A stretch of 13,231 bases of DNA from Micavibrio aeruginosavorus (GTDB lineage Bacteria > Pseudomonadota > Alphaproteobacteria > Micavibrionales > Micavibrionaceae): NCBI GenBank assembly GCA_003240795.1, contig QFNK01000021.1, forward strand, positions 1 through 13,231. Direction: 5' to 3'. Every line of letters begins with the position of its first letter. Position 1 is the first letter of the stretch. Positions 1-6,584 of the stretch are shown here, one piece after another. The notes beneath the pieces were generated by a model that saw nothing but the letters and a program-made list of their open reading frames with translations, was not told where the DNA came from and did no database searches. The translations under genes were made by a program, and so were the position numbers.

Positions 1-452
1 ACATAGGACTTCGTCGGGTGCTGGTCGTGGAGCGATTTACCCGCATCCTGTTCCATGTGCAGACGCGTAACACCGATCTGCTTGGTCGTGCCGTCGCTGA
101 GGTCGATTTCAATGACCCCCGTGCCGACGATCGGATACTGGAACTGCGAAATCTGATAGCCCTGCGGCAGGTCGGGATAGAAATAATTCTTACGCTCGAA
201 CACCGAACGCTTGTTGATCTGCGCGTTCAGGCCAAGTCCCGTTCTCACGGCCTGCTCGACGCAATAGGCGTTCAGGACGGGAAGCATACCCGGCATCGCG
301 GCATCGACCATGGACACCTGGCTGTTGGGTTCGGCGCCGAATGCGGTTCCCGCGCCGGAAAAGAGTTTGGAATTCGCCGTGATCTGGGCATGGACTTCCA
401 TGCCGATCACAACTTCCCATTCACCCGTGTCGCCTTTGAGCAGATATGTCAT
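1..452 (-). CDS. gatB: Glu-tRNA(Gln)/Asp-tRNA(Asn) amidotransferase subunit B, N-terminal part (runs off the window)
   Basis: GatB is the kinase/tRNA-binding subunit of the GatCAB complex. It phosphorylates the side chain of misacylated Glu-tRNA(Gln) or Asp-tRNA(Asn), which is then amidated with ammonia from GatA. Translating the minus strand from the ATG at 452 gives about 150 residues with family hallmarks: WEVVIGMEVHAQ near residue 12, LFSGAGTAFGAEPNSQVS, DAAMPGMLPVLN, KRSVFERKNYFYPDLPQGYQ, then RLHMEQDAGKS. The reading frame is open to base 1, so about two thirds of the gene lies outside. A GGAAG ribosome binding site sits about 9 nt upstream, inside the transporter gene, which overlaps this start by 32 bp in another frame. 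This placement implies translational coupling to the transporter rather than to gatA. The identification is certain. Confidence 0.96.
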   Translation of the reverse strand, partial: MTYLLKGDTGEWEVVIGMEVHAQITANSKLFSGAGTAFGAEPNSQVSMVDAAMPGMLPVLNAYCVEQAVRTGLGLNAQINKRSVFERKNYFYPDLPQGYQISQFQYPIVGTGVIEIDLSDGTTKQIGVTRLHMEQDAGKSLHDQHPTKSY

Positions 453-1428
453 GGTTCAATGCTTCCGTTAAATTTTCTTCTTGTTTTACAATCTCTATAT
501 TCAGACCCGTATCCTCGATCGCGCCGCCATGGGCCACCACACCGGTCGTGATTTCGCGGCGGCGGACATGTTCGCGGTGGATCATGTAGATACCGGAGCC
601 CACAATAATGGCGCCGCCTATACCTGTCCAGATATCTATGCCCTGATTGAACAAAAGCAGCCCGAACAGGATGCCCCAGAGCAGCTGGACATACTGGAAC
701 GGCGCCGCGACGGAGGTTTCGGCGCTCTGGAAGGCGCGGGACACGGAAAAGTTCGCAAAAACGTGGAAAACGGCGGTCCCCGCGAACAGCAGAAGGTGCT
801 CCGGCGCGGGAAGGCTCCATTCGCCTTTGACCGTAATCATAAGGCCGAACAGGATGCTGGATACGATCTGGCCGTAAAGGGAGAAGGCGAGGAGGGGTTC
901 TCCCTCGCCGATCTTGCGGACGATCACCGTCGATCCGGCATAGCAGAACGCGGCGATGATGATGCCGATGGCGGCAGGCTCCAGCGGCACCATGCCGGGG
1001 CGGAGGACAACCAGGACCCCGACAAAGCCGCCGATAATGGACGCCCAGCGGTACATGCCTATTTTTTCGCCCAGGAAGAAGATCGACATGATCGATACGA
1101 TAAAGGGACCGGAGAAGATAAGCGTATAGGACATCGCCATGCCCAGCTTTACAAAGCCCGTTGTCATGCAGAAAAACACAACCATCCCGAAGAGGGAGCG
1201 AAGCAGGTGAAGCTTCAGATGTTTTGTCTGGAGGGTTGCCTTCAGGCCGCCGACGCGCTTGGACAGCATCAGGATGATCGGCAGGAAAAACATATTGATG
1301 AAAAAGGCGATCTTTTCGGGCGGATAATGCGCGCCGCCCATCTTTATAAAAACATCCCCGATGGAATAAAGGCTGAACCCGAAGGCCGACAGCATCATTG
1401 CCTGCATGTTTTTATTTGCGTCACCCAT
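421..1428 (-). CDS. DMT-superfamily (EamA-type) membrane transporter
   Basis: The product has 335 residues and about ten hydrophobic segments in two EamA halves, roughly residues 8-140 and 150-285. This is the fold of drug/metabolite transporters, which export or import small metabolites across the inner membrane. Typical signatures are RSLFGMVVFFCMTTGFVKLG with SYTLIFSGPF in half one, the inter-helix FLGEKIGMYRW, and SAETSVAAPFQYVQLLWGI in half two. RhaT/EamA relatives such as S-adenosylmethionine or pseudopaline exporters look like this, but the substrate cannot be read from sequence. A charged cytoplasmic tail of about 50 residues follows the last helix, and its final ten codons overlap the gatB start. 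A short GGGG stretch about 8 nt upstream is the only ribosome binding site. It lies just downstream of a strong terminator, so its own promoter is unclear. Confidence 0.9.
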   Translation of the reverse strand: MGDANKNMQAMMLSAFGFSLYSIGDVFIKMGGAHYPPEKIAFFINMFFLPIILMLSKRVGGLKATLQTKHLKLHLLRSLFGMVVFFCMTTGFVKLGMAMSYTLIFSGPFIVSIMSIFFLGEKIGMYRWASIIGGFVGVLVVLRPGMVPLEPAAIGIIIAAFCYAGSTVIVRKIGEGEPLLAFSLYGQIVSSILFGLMITVKGEWSLPAPEHLLLFAGTAVFHVFANFSVSRAFQSAETSVAAPFQYVQLLWGILFGLLLFNQGIDIWTGIGGAIIVGSGIYMIHREHVRRREITTGVVAHGGAIEDTGLNIEIVKQEENLTEALNHDISAQRRHG

Positions 1429-1458
1429 TACAAACCCCGAAATTTAGAACCAGACCCG

Positions 1459-1486
1459 AAAAAAAGAGCGGGGATTCCCGCTCTTT
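1459..1486 (-). terminator. Rho-independent terminator behind the secreted Cys protein gene
   Basis: On the minus strand a perfect 10-bp stem (AAAGAGCGGG with CCCGCTCTTT, 1463-1472 and 1477-1486) closes a 4-nt loop. Seven U residues (1459-1465) follow or overlap its end. This is a canonical intrinsic terminator. It lies 30 bp after the probable true stop of the upstream gene (1516) and 31 bp before the transporter start. It should largely separate gatC-gatA-secreted protein from transporter-gatB. Confidence 0.88.
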
Positions 1487-1532
1487 CCGCATTATGTTTA
1501 GTGTGCGATTGCGGATTATTTAAGGCACGACG

Positions 1533-2069
1533 TCAACTGTGCCTGCGCGAATTGCTGGAATTGCGGATCGTCATAAAGCGCCTGCATCGGGTCTCTATGA
1601 TTTCCGGCGAGCGGGCAAGGATATCCTGGAACAGACGCGCGCCGTTGTTCTTCAGATGCTGGGCAATGCGGTCGGCGGCGCAGGAGCAGACACGCTGCGC
1701 ATTCCCGCCCAGCAGTCCGACCTTCGGATTGGATATGCAGGTGGAATAGTGGTAATCGCGGGTCGGCGCCTCCATGCAGGGTGCATAAACATTCACGATC
1801 ATTTTGTTGAGCGCGACGCGGGCATTCGGATTGTTCGGGTCGGTCATGGCCGCCATGTCTTCCATGGCAAAGCTTTCAACCATTTTGGCGGCGGTGCAGC
1901 CGCAGAACATCTTTTGCGAATTAACGGAAAAACGCTGTTCCGTTTTTGCCGCCTCGGTCACGCAGTTGCCGTAGTACTCATTCGCCTGATCACGCGTGAT
2001 CGGCGTTTGGGCCTTTGCGGTGAAAGGAACCAGGAGAAGCAGAGCGAGCAGTATCGGGTATTTCATCAT
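1533..2069 (-). CDS. Small secreted/periplasmic protein with a duplicated C...CxC module; probable C-terminal frameshift
   Basis: I do not recognise a named family. The open frame gives 178 residues. Residues 1-20 form a Sec signal peptide (hydrophobic ILLALLLLVPF, cleavage likely after AKA), so the mature protein is periplasmic or secreted. It contains two similar units: C36...C56-G-C58-TAAKMVE...C98, and C111...C128-S-C130-AADRIAQ. The pattern suggests paired disulphides in a helical repeat. AGGA lies 4 nt before the ATG at 2069 and 7 nt before the one at 2066, so 2066 may be the real start. The last ~18 residues (basic RRFMTIRNSSNSRRHS) look unlike the rest. The -1 frame instead continues as MQALYDDPQFQQ...LTSCLK and stops at 1516, just before the terminator. 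One missing base in the GGG at 1589-1591 would explain this. The gene starts 25 bp after gatA and is probably co-transcribed with it. Confidence 0.75.
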   Translation of the reverse strand: MMKYPILLALLLLVPFTAKAQTPITRDQANEYYGNCVTEAAKTEQRFSVNSQKMFCGCTAAKMVESFAMEDMAAMTDPNNPNARVALNKMIVNVYAPCMEAPTRDYHYSTCISNPKVGLLGGNAQRVCSCAADRIAQHLKNNGARLFQDILARSPEIIETRCRRFMTIRNSSNSRRHS

Positions 2070-2094
2070 CAGTTCCTTTTTAAGGGGTTAAGAG

Positions 2095-3588
2095 TTAGGC
2101 GGCCTTCTTGATATTCAACAACGATGGAACGGCCGTGAAGTTCGCGGCGCGTTCGATAGCGCCGCCGGCACGGATGATCGTTTCCTCATCCCACGGGCTG
2201 CCGATCAGTTGCAGGCCGAGCGGCAGTCCTTGCGCGTTCAGCCCTGCCGGAACCGAAAGACCCGGAAGGCCGGCGAGGTTGACCGTAACGGTAAACACAT
2301 CGTTCAGGTACATCTTGATCGGGTCGTCCTCGTTCTCGCCAATCGCGAACGCCGCGGACGGCGTGCTTGGTGCAAGGATCACATCGCACTGTTTGTACGC
2401 ATCGAGGAAATCCTGAAGGATCAGGCGGCGCACTTTCTGCGCCTTGATGTAATAGGCGTCGTAATATCCGGCGGACAAAACATACGTGCCGATCATGATG
2501 CGGCGCTTTACCTCTTCACCGAAACCTGCGGCGCGGGTCTTTTCGTATGTTTCGTTCAGGTCTTTGCCTTCGACGCGCAGGCCGTAACGCACCCCGTCAT
2601 AACGGGCAAGGTTGGAGGAGCACTCCGCCGGTGCGATAATGTAGTAGGTCGGCAGGCCGTATTTCGTGTGGGGCAGGGAAACATCGACGATCTCCGCGCC
2701 TTCGGCTTTTAGCCAGTCGATCCCCTGTTGCCAGAGTTTCTCGATTTCGGCAGGCATGCCGTCCACGCGATATTCTTTCGGAATGCCCACTTTCAGACCC
2801 TTGGCGGATTGACCGAGTGCGGCGGCGAAATCAGGCACGGCCTTGTCGGCGGATGTTGAATCTTTCGGATCGAACCCGCTCATGGATTGGAGCATCAGGG
2901 CGGCATCTTCCAGATTGCGGCCGAACGATCCCGCCTGGTCGAGGGAAGAGGCATAGGACACAACGCCCCAGCGCGACACACGGCCGTAGGTTGGCTTGAT
3001 ACCCGCGATACCGCAGAAGGCGGCAGGCTGACGGATGGAGCCGCCCGTGTCCGTACCGGTGGCGACAACGCACATACGCGCGGCAACGGCGGCGGCGGAC
3101 CCGCCGGACGATCCGCCCGGTGTCAGGTCAGCGTTCGATCCGTCATTGCGTTTCCAGGGGGAGATAACATTCCCGAACGCGCTGGTCGTGTTGGCGGAAC
3201 CCATGGCGAATTCATCCATGTTGAGCTTGCCCAGCATGATCGCGCCGTCGTCGAACAGTTTTTGCGTCACGGTGGATTCATATTCCGGTTTGAACCCGCG
3301 CAGGATGTTGGAGCATGCGGCGGATTGCACACCGCGTGTACAGAACAAATCCTTCACGCCGATCGGCACGCCTTCCAGCAAACCTGCTTGACCGGCGGCG
3401 CGGCGCTTGTCGCTTTCCTCCGCCTGTTTCAGGGCGATATCATGCGTGACCGTCGTGTAAGCATTCATGGACGGGTTCAAGGCGTCAATCGTCTCAAGGT
3501 GCGCCTTGGTCGTTTCAACGGCCGTGAAGTCACCTTTTTTCAGGCCTTCAACGGTTTCTTTCAGGCTCAGGGTCGTAAGATCAGTCAT
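2095..3588 (-). CDS. gatA: Glu-tRNA(Gln)/Asp-tRNA(Asn) amidotransferase subunit A
   Basis: GatA is the glutaminase subunit of GatCAB. It hydrolyses glutamine and sends ammonia through a channel to the GatB site. The 497-residue length is normal for the family. The amidase-signature triad is visible: K79 in GVPIGVKDLF, cis-Ser S160 in PGGSSGGSAAAV, and nucleophile S184 in DTGGSIRQPA. The spacing matches that of characterised GatA proteins. FAMGSANTTSAFG and GIKPTYGRVSRWGVVSYASSLDQ are further strong GatA (rather than generic amidase) signatures. The ATG at 3588 starts 5 bp after the gatC stop, and its GGAA ribosome site overlaps the end of gatC, so the two genes are translationally linked. gatB is not next: two other genes and a terminator intervene. 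Confidence 0.97.
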   Translation of the reverse strand: MTDLTTLSLKETVEGLKKGDFTAVETTKAHLETIDALNPSMNAYTTVTHDIALKQAEESDKRRAAGQAGLLEGVPIGVKDLFCTRGVQSAACSNILRGFKPEYESTVTQKLFDDGAIMLGKLNMDEFAMGSANTTSAFGNVISPWKRNDGSNADLTPGGSSGGSAAAVAARMCVVATGTDTGGSIRQPAAFCGIAGIKPTYGRVSRWGVVSYASSLDQAGSFGRNLEDAALMLQSMSGFDPKDSTSADKAVPDFAAALGQSAKGLKVGIPKEYRVDGMPAEIEKLWQQGIDWLKAEGAEIVDVSLPHTKYGLPTYYIIAPAECSSNLARYDGVRYGLRVEGKDLNETYEKTRAAGFGEEVKRRIMIGTYVLSAGYYDAYYIKAQKVRRLILQDFLDAYKQCDVILAPSTPSAAFAIGENEDDPIKMYLNDVFTVTVNLAGLPGLSVPAGLNAQGLPLGLQLIGSPWDEETIIRAGGAIERAANFTAVPSLLNIKKAA

Positions 3589-3593
3589 AATGT

Positions 3594-3875
3594 TTATTCC
3601 ACGATTTTGGAGACAACGAAGAAGCCTTCCGTGGCTTCGGGCGCATTGGCGAGGACTTTCTGCTGCTGATCGCCGTCATTGATCACGTCGTCGCGCAGGC
3701 GCAGATTGATATCCACGACATTGGCCAGCGGCTCGACATTGTCGGTGTTCACTTCGCCCAGCTGTTCAACGAACTTCATAAGGTTGCCGAGCTTCACACG
3801 CACGACTTCCAGCTCGGCGTCTTCCATGTGAAGACGGGAGAGGGTGGCGACTTTCTTGACGGTTTGAAGGTCCAT
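3594..3875 (-). CDS. gatC: Glu-tRNA(Gln)/Asp-tRNA(Asn) amidotransferase subunit C
   Basis: GatC is the small subunit that wraps around GatA and stabilises the GatA-GatB interface. The 93-residue product has the family layout. An N-terminal VKKVATLSRLHMEDAELE helix is followed by the second helix ending in FVEQLGEVNTDNVEPLANV, then LRLRDDVINDGDQQQKVLANAPEATEGFFVVSKIVE. The ending PEATEGFFVVSKIVE is the usual GatC C-terminus that inserts into GatA. The ATG at 3875 has a strong AAGGAAG ribosome site 5 nt upstream. It is the first gene of the cluster, divergent from ruvX. Confidence 0.96.
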   Translation of the reverse strand: MDLQTVKKVATLSRLHMEDAELEVVRVKLGNLMKFVEQLGEVNTDNVEPLANVVDINLRLRDDVINDGDQQQKVLANAPEATEGFFVVSKIVE

Positions 3876-3902
3876 AATTCTTCCTTTGATTTACGTCCTT
3901 CA

Positions 3903-3932
3903 GTATTAACCAGCGGCAGGGGCGAAGGACAA
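3903..3932 (-). promoter_or_regulatory. Candidate promoter of the gatC-gatA cluster
   Basis: Read on the minus strand: TTGTCC (3927-3932), an 18-bp spacer, then TAATAC (3903-3908) preceded by GGT. This puts transcription start about 20 nt before gatC. It fits a sigma-70-type promoter. The call rests on visual match only. Confidence 0.4.
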
Positions 3933-3975
3933 GATAATTCTTTGTGTTTTCCGTCTCTTGGGGCTAAACAAAACC

Positions 3976-4473
3976 ATGCCCATCGGACTTCTCAAAAACA
4001 TGCTCCACTGCGTTCCCGAAAACGCGCGGTTTCTTGGCCTCGATATCGGCACGAAAACGATCGGCCTCGCCCTTGGTGATATAACGCAGGGCATTGCAAC
4101 GCCGCTCCATACTATCCGCCGCACCAAATTCACGGCCGATTTAAAGGAGCTGTGCAAGGTTTCACGTGAATTTATGGTTAATGGTTACGTCCTCGGATGG
4201 CCGCTGAATATGGACGGAACGCTCAGCGGCTCCTGCGACCGTGTTCGTTCCTTTGCCGATGAAATGGCGAAATATCCACAGGAGCTGGGGATAGAATCGG
4301 GGACGGATGTGTGGATTGCCTTATTTGATGAACGTTTATCCACAAGCGCTGTGCATGATTTTCTGGTGAACGATGTGGATATGTCGAGAACAAAGCGCGA
4401 TCAGGTGGTCGATAAACTCGCCGCGCAGCTGATCCTGCAGGGCGCGCTGGATTTTATCCGGCTTGCGCGATAG
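3976..4473 (+). CDS. ruvX: RuvX/YqgF-family Holliday-junction resolvase-like nuclease
   Basis: The product has 165 residues and an RNase H-like fold. The family is described as a putative Holliday-junction resolvase and is also implicated in pre-16S rRNA 5' processing. Visible motifs are the first-strand LGLDIGTKTIGLALGD with the catalytic Asp, the alphaproteobacterial-type TPLHTIRRTKFTADL, VLGWPLNMDGT, and DERLSTSAVHDFL followed by KRDQVVDKLAAQLILQGALD carrying the last acidic residue. The family core is preserved with no gaps. The start is uncertain: ATG 3976 puts the LGLDIG motif near residue 20, as in alphaproteobacterial homologues. A TTG at 3958 or an ATG at 4000 is possible, and none has a good ribosome site. 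Its 3' end overlaps the convergent nucleoside hydrolase gene by 20 bp. Confidence 0.93.
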   Translation: MPIGLLKNMLHCVPENARFLGLDIGTKTIGLALGDITQGIATPLHTIRRTKFTADLKELCKVSREFMVNGYVLGWPLNMDGTLSGSCDRVRSFADEMAKYPQELGIESGTDVWIALFDERLSTSAVHDFLVNDVDMSRTKRDQVVDKLAAQLILQGALDFIRLAR

Positions 4474-5452
4474 TCCGCGACAGCGCCAAAATCATCTCTT
4501 CAAAAATTTCATCCTTGTCCGTCACGCCCGTAAGCCATGTCGCGCGCGCCGTGCCGTTACCAGTCCGGACAGCCTCACCCCGATGTTCGCTTTCGGGCGG
4601 CGCTTCGACAAAGGCGAGGGAAGGTTCCGGCCGCGCCTTATACAAATCCGGGCGAAGGGCATAGATAATGACGTTGGGATCGTGGATCGACGGCCCTTCC
4701 AGTCCGAATTTCTCCTTGTCCAGATCCGCCACAACCATCAACATGCGATGGAATGCAGGCCCGTACGTCTCGTCGAGTGCTTTGATCCTGTTCTGACGGG
4801 ATTCGGTCAGAACCATGTTCTGCGAAGCGTCCATCGCCATAAACACAATATCAACCCCGCTTTTCAGCACGATATTCAAGGCCTTGGGATCCTGATAAGC
4901 GTTGAATTCGGCATAAGGCATGATGTTGCCGGAACGAATGCGGCCATTGGGCAAAAGCACAGGTTTGCCGTCATTCCCCGGCGGCTCCATACCGCCGCCC
5001 ATATAAATGATTTTCTCTATTTTTCCTGCTTTATCAGGATGTTTTTCGAGGAACAGGGCGAGGTTTGTAATTGGGCCCGTGGCAAAAACCGTTACGGGCG
5101 AGCCCGCTTTTTCCAATGTCTTTGCATACCAGTCGGCAATATCCACTTTTTGGATAGGTTTGGCGGATTGAGGCAGAATTACGCCGCCGACCCCATCGCT
5201 TCCGTACGCATCGTCACCGAATGGGCGCATACCATCGCATGGCGTGTCGGCGCCCTGTACGACTCCGATCTCCTCCGCGTCGATCCAATGCAGGAAATTA
5301 AGCACATTTTGCGTGGCAAAAGGCTGGCTTACATTCCCGAAAACGCTGGCAATTCCAAGGATGTCAAAGCGGCCGCGATGCGCGAGCAGCATGGCAATCG
5401 CCCAGAGGTCATCGCCGCCCATATCGCCATCATAAACAATCGGTGTTTTCAT
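4454..5452 (-). CDS. Inosine-uridine-preferring nucleoside hydrolase family protein
   Basis: This family hydrolyses the N-glycosidic bond of nucleosides in a Ca2+-dependent reaction, giving base and ribose for salvage. The 332-residue protein has the N-terminal metal motif as DGDMGGDD (D8, D10, D14, D15; usual form DxDxGxDD). It also has the substrate-site strand FATGPITNLALFL (T125-N130), the ribose-binding EFNAYQDPKAL (E182, N184), and catalytic-region H257 in the IHDPNVIIYAL segment. All the family's landmark positions are filled, so it should be active. The preferred nucleoside is not predictable. The ATG at 5452 has no Shine-Dalgarno sequence: CCCCCT lies directly in front. A TATGCT hexamer is placed so that transcription could start at the A of the ATG. 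Its 3' end overlaps ruvX by 20 bp. Confidence 0.92.
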   Translation of the reverse strand: MKTPIVYDGDMGGDDLWAIAMLLAHRGRFDILGIASVFGNVSQPFATQNVLNFLHWIDAEEIGVVQGADTPCDGMRPFGDDAYGSDGVGGVILPQSAKPIQKVDIADWYAKTLEKAGSPVTVFATGPITNLALFLEKHPDKAGKIEKIIYMGGGMEPPGNDGKPVLLPNGRIRSGNIMPYAEFNAYQDPKALNIVLKSGVDIVFMAMDASQNMVLTESRQNRIKALDETYGPAFHRMLMVVADLDKEKFGLEGPSIHDPNVIIYALRPDLYKARPEPSLAFVEAPPESEHRGEAVRTGNGTARATWLTGVTDKDEIFEEMILALSRTIAQAG

Positions 5453-5541
5453 AGGGGGAGCATATCAGAAACGCACGGTTTTTCCCGCAAAACCGCACAG
5501 GGTTTTCCACCGTTTCATACACAAATGTTATCAGGGCAAAG

Positions 5542-5590
5542 AAAAACCCGCGGCCGCCCTATAGTGTGTAAGTACGGGGCAGACCGCGGG
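5542..5590 (-). terminator. Probable Rho-independent terminator after the metalloprotease gene
   Basis: On the minus strand CCCGCGG (5584-5590) pairs perfectly with CCGCGGG (5547-5553). A further GCCC/GGGC pairing lies inside after small bulges, and U5 (5542-5546) follows. The structure starts 24 bp after the metalloprotease stop and precedes the nucleoside hydrolase, so the two genes are probably separate transcripts. The long loop lowers confidence. Confidence 0.6.
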
Positions 5591-5613
5591 CGGGATGGAA
5601 ACCTTATCAACGG

Positions 5614-6408
5614 CTACGATGATATGGTTCCGAAACGCATCAGGCTGTGGCCGTATTTCTGCATCCAGTCCTTGCCCTCTTCATAATCGCGCGATAGGCG
5701 TTCGCAAACGCGCCAGAAATTGTCGCTGTGATCCATATGGACAAGGTGGGCGCATTCATGGGCGACCACGTAATCGAACGCTTTCGACGGCGCGAAAATC
5801 AAACGCCAGGAGAAAGACAAATTGCCATCGTCGGAGCAGCTTCCCCAGCGGGAGCGTGTATCCTTGACCTGTACGTCCAAAATCCGGCGGCGGATCAGGG
5901 ATGCCTTTTCAAGCGACATTTCCGTCAGCTTTTCCTTGGCCAGATCGATCAGGAAGCGGCGTATCCGCTGCGATGGGTCCGGCTTGTTGGTCAGAACCAG
6001 AAGCTCGTCCTTTTTCAGCTGTATGTCCGTACGCTTGAGCGCGGGATTGTATAGTACGATGATTTTACGGTCGCGCCCGAGAATGGGCAGCGTCTCACCA
6101 TCGCGGAAAGGCACCGCGCTTGGAAGATCGCGGAGTTTTTCGCGGATCCAGTCCTTGTTCTGTTCGGCAAATAGATAAGCGGTACGCATGGAAGCGCGTT
6201 TCGGCACGACCAGATGCACCAGCCGCTCACGCGGATCGAGGCGGAGGGCCATGCGTTTGGCGCGTTCGGATACGGAAAGCTTCAGGCGCGGGGAGATTTC
6301 GGCAAAAGGCAGGCCGAACCACTCGTTTTCCTGTGAAAAGGAAAAGAGGTCGCGTCCGGAACGTGCGCGTGCCCGTTCCGCATTCAAAGGTTTTACCCTT
6401 TTTGCCAT
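5614..6408 (-). CDS. YgjP/SprT-like zinc metallopeptidase (DUF45, often listed as M48 family)
   Basis: The 264-residue protein belongs to the YgjP family, putative zinc peptidases with an SprT-like catalytic domain and an unknown cellular substrate. The C-terminal half carries the full signature: DTRSRWGSCS (183-192), NLSFSWRLIFAP, then DYVVAHECAHLVHMDHS with zinc ligands H217 and H221, catalytic E218 and third ligand H227, followed by FW. The N-terminal half (about 40-140) has the usual PKRASMRTAYLF and QNKDWIREKL segments. There is no signal peptide, so it is cytoplasmic. The ATG at 6408 has AGGA 4 nt upstream. It reads as a single-gene unit: a candidate promoter lies upstream, and a terminator follows the stop. 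The family call is firm; the biological role is not known. Confidence 0.9.
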   Translation of the reverse strand: MAKRVKPLNAERARARSGRDLFSFSQENEWFGLPFAEISPRLKLSVSERAKRMALRLDPRERLVHLVVPKRASMRTAYLFAEQNKDWIREKLRDLPSAVPFRDGETLPILGRDRKIIVLYNPALKRTDIQLKKDELLVLTNKPDPSQRIRRFLIDLAKEKLTEMSLEKASLIRRRILDVQVKDTRSRWGSCSDDGNLSFSWRLIFAPSKAFDYVVAHECAHLVHMDHSDNFWRVCERLSRDYEEGKDWMQKYGHSLMRFGTISS

Positions 6409-6447
6409 GCGTTCCTGCCGTTGATTTCTTATTACTAGAGTAACACG

Positions 6448-6476
6448 AACCTAACGGACTTGAAAATAATTGGCAA
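6448..6476 (-). promoter_or_regulatory. Candidate promoter of the YgjP-like peptidase gene
   Basis: Minus-strand TTGCCA (6471-6476), a 17-bp spacer and TAGGTT (6448-6453) sit about 40 nt before the start codon in an AT-rich stretch. The spacing is ideal, but the -10 match is only partial. Confidence 0.3.
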
Positions 6477-6584
6477 GCGACAAATGAAAAAATATTTTTG
6501 CGAAATTGGGCAAGAAAATTACATTTTATTAAGTTATTGATAGTAAAATGTTTTTTGTTATTTTTGCACCGCAAACCCTGGCTG

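Noticed and set aside
481..1749. Long 422-codon open frame on the plus strand
   Set aside because: It runs antisense through the DMT transporter and the secreted-protein gene. The product is rich in Asp/Gln/His/Arg with no hydrophobic core or family motif, typical of an antisense shadow in GC-rich DNA.
2887..3669. 260-codon plus-strand open frame
   Set aside because: It is antisense to gatA and gatC, with low-complexity Arg/Gly-rich content and no supporting ribosome site.
6522..6550. AT-rich hairpin plus T6 as a plus-strand terminator
   Set aside because: The stem is almost all A-T pairs and no plus-strand gene ends nearby, so I did not list it as a terminator.
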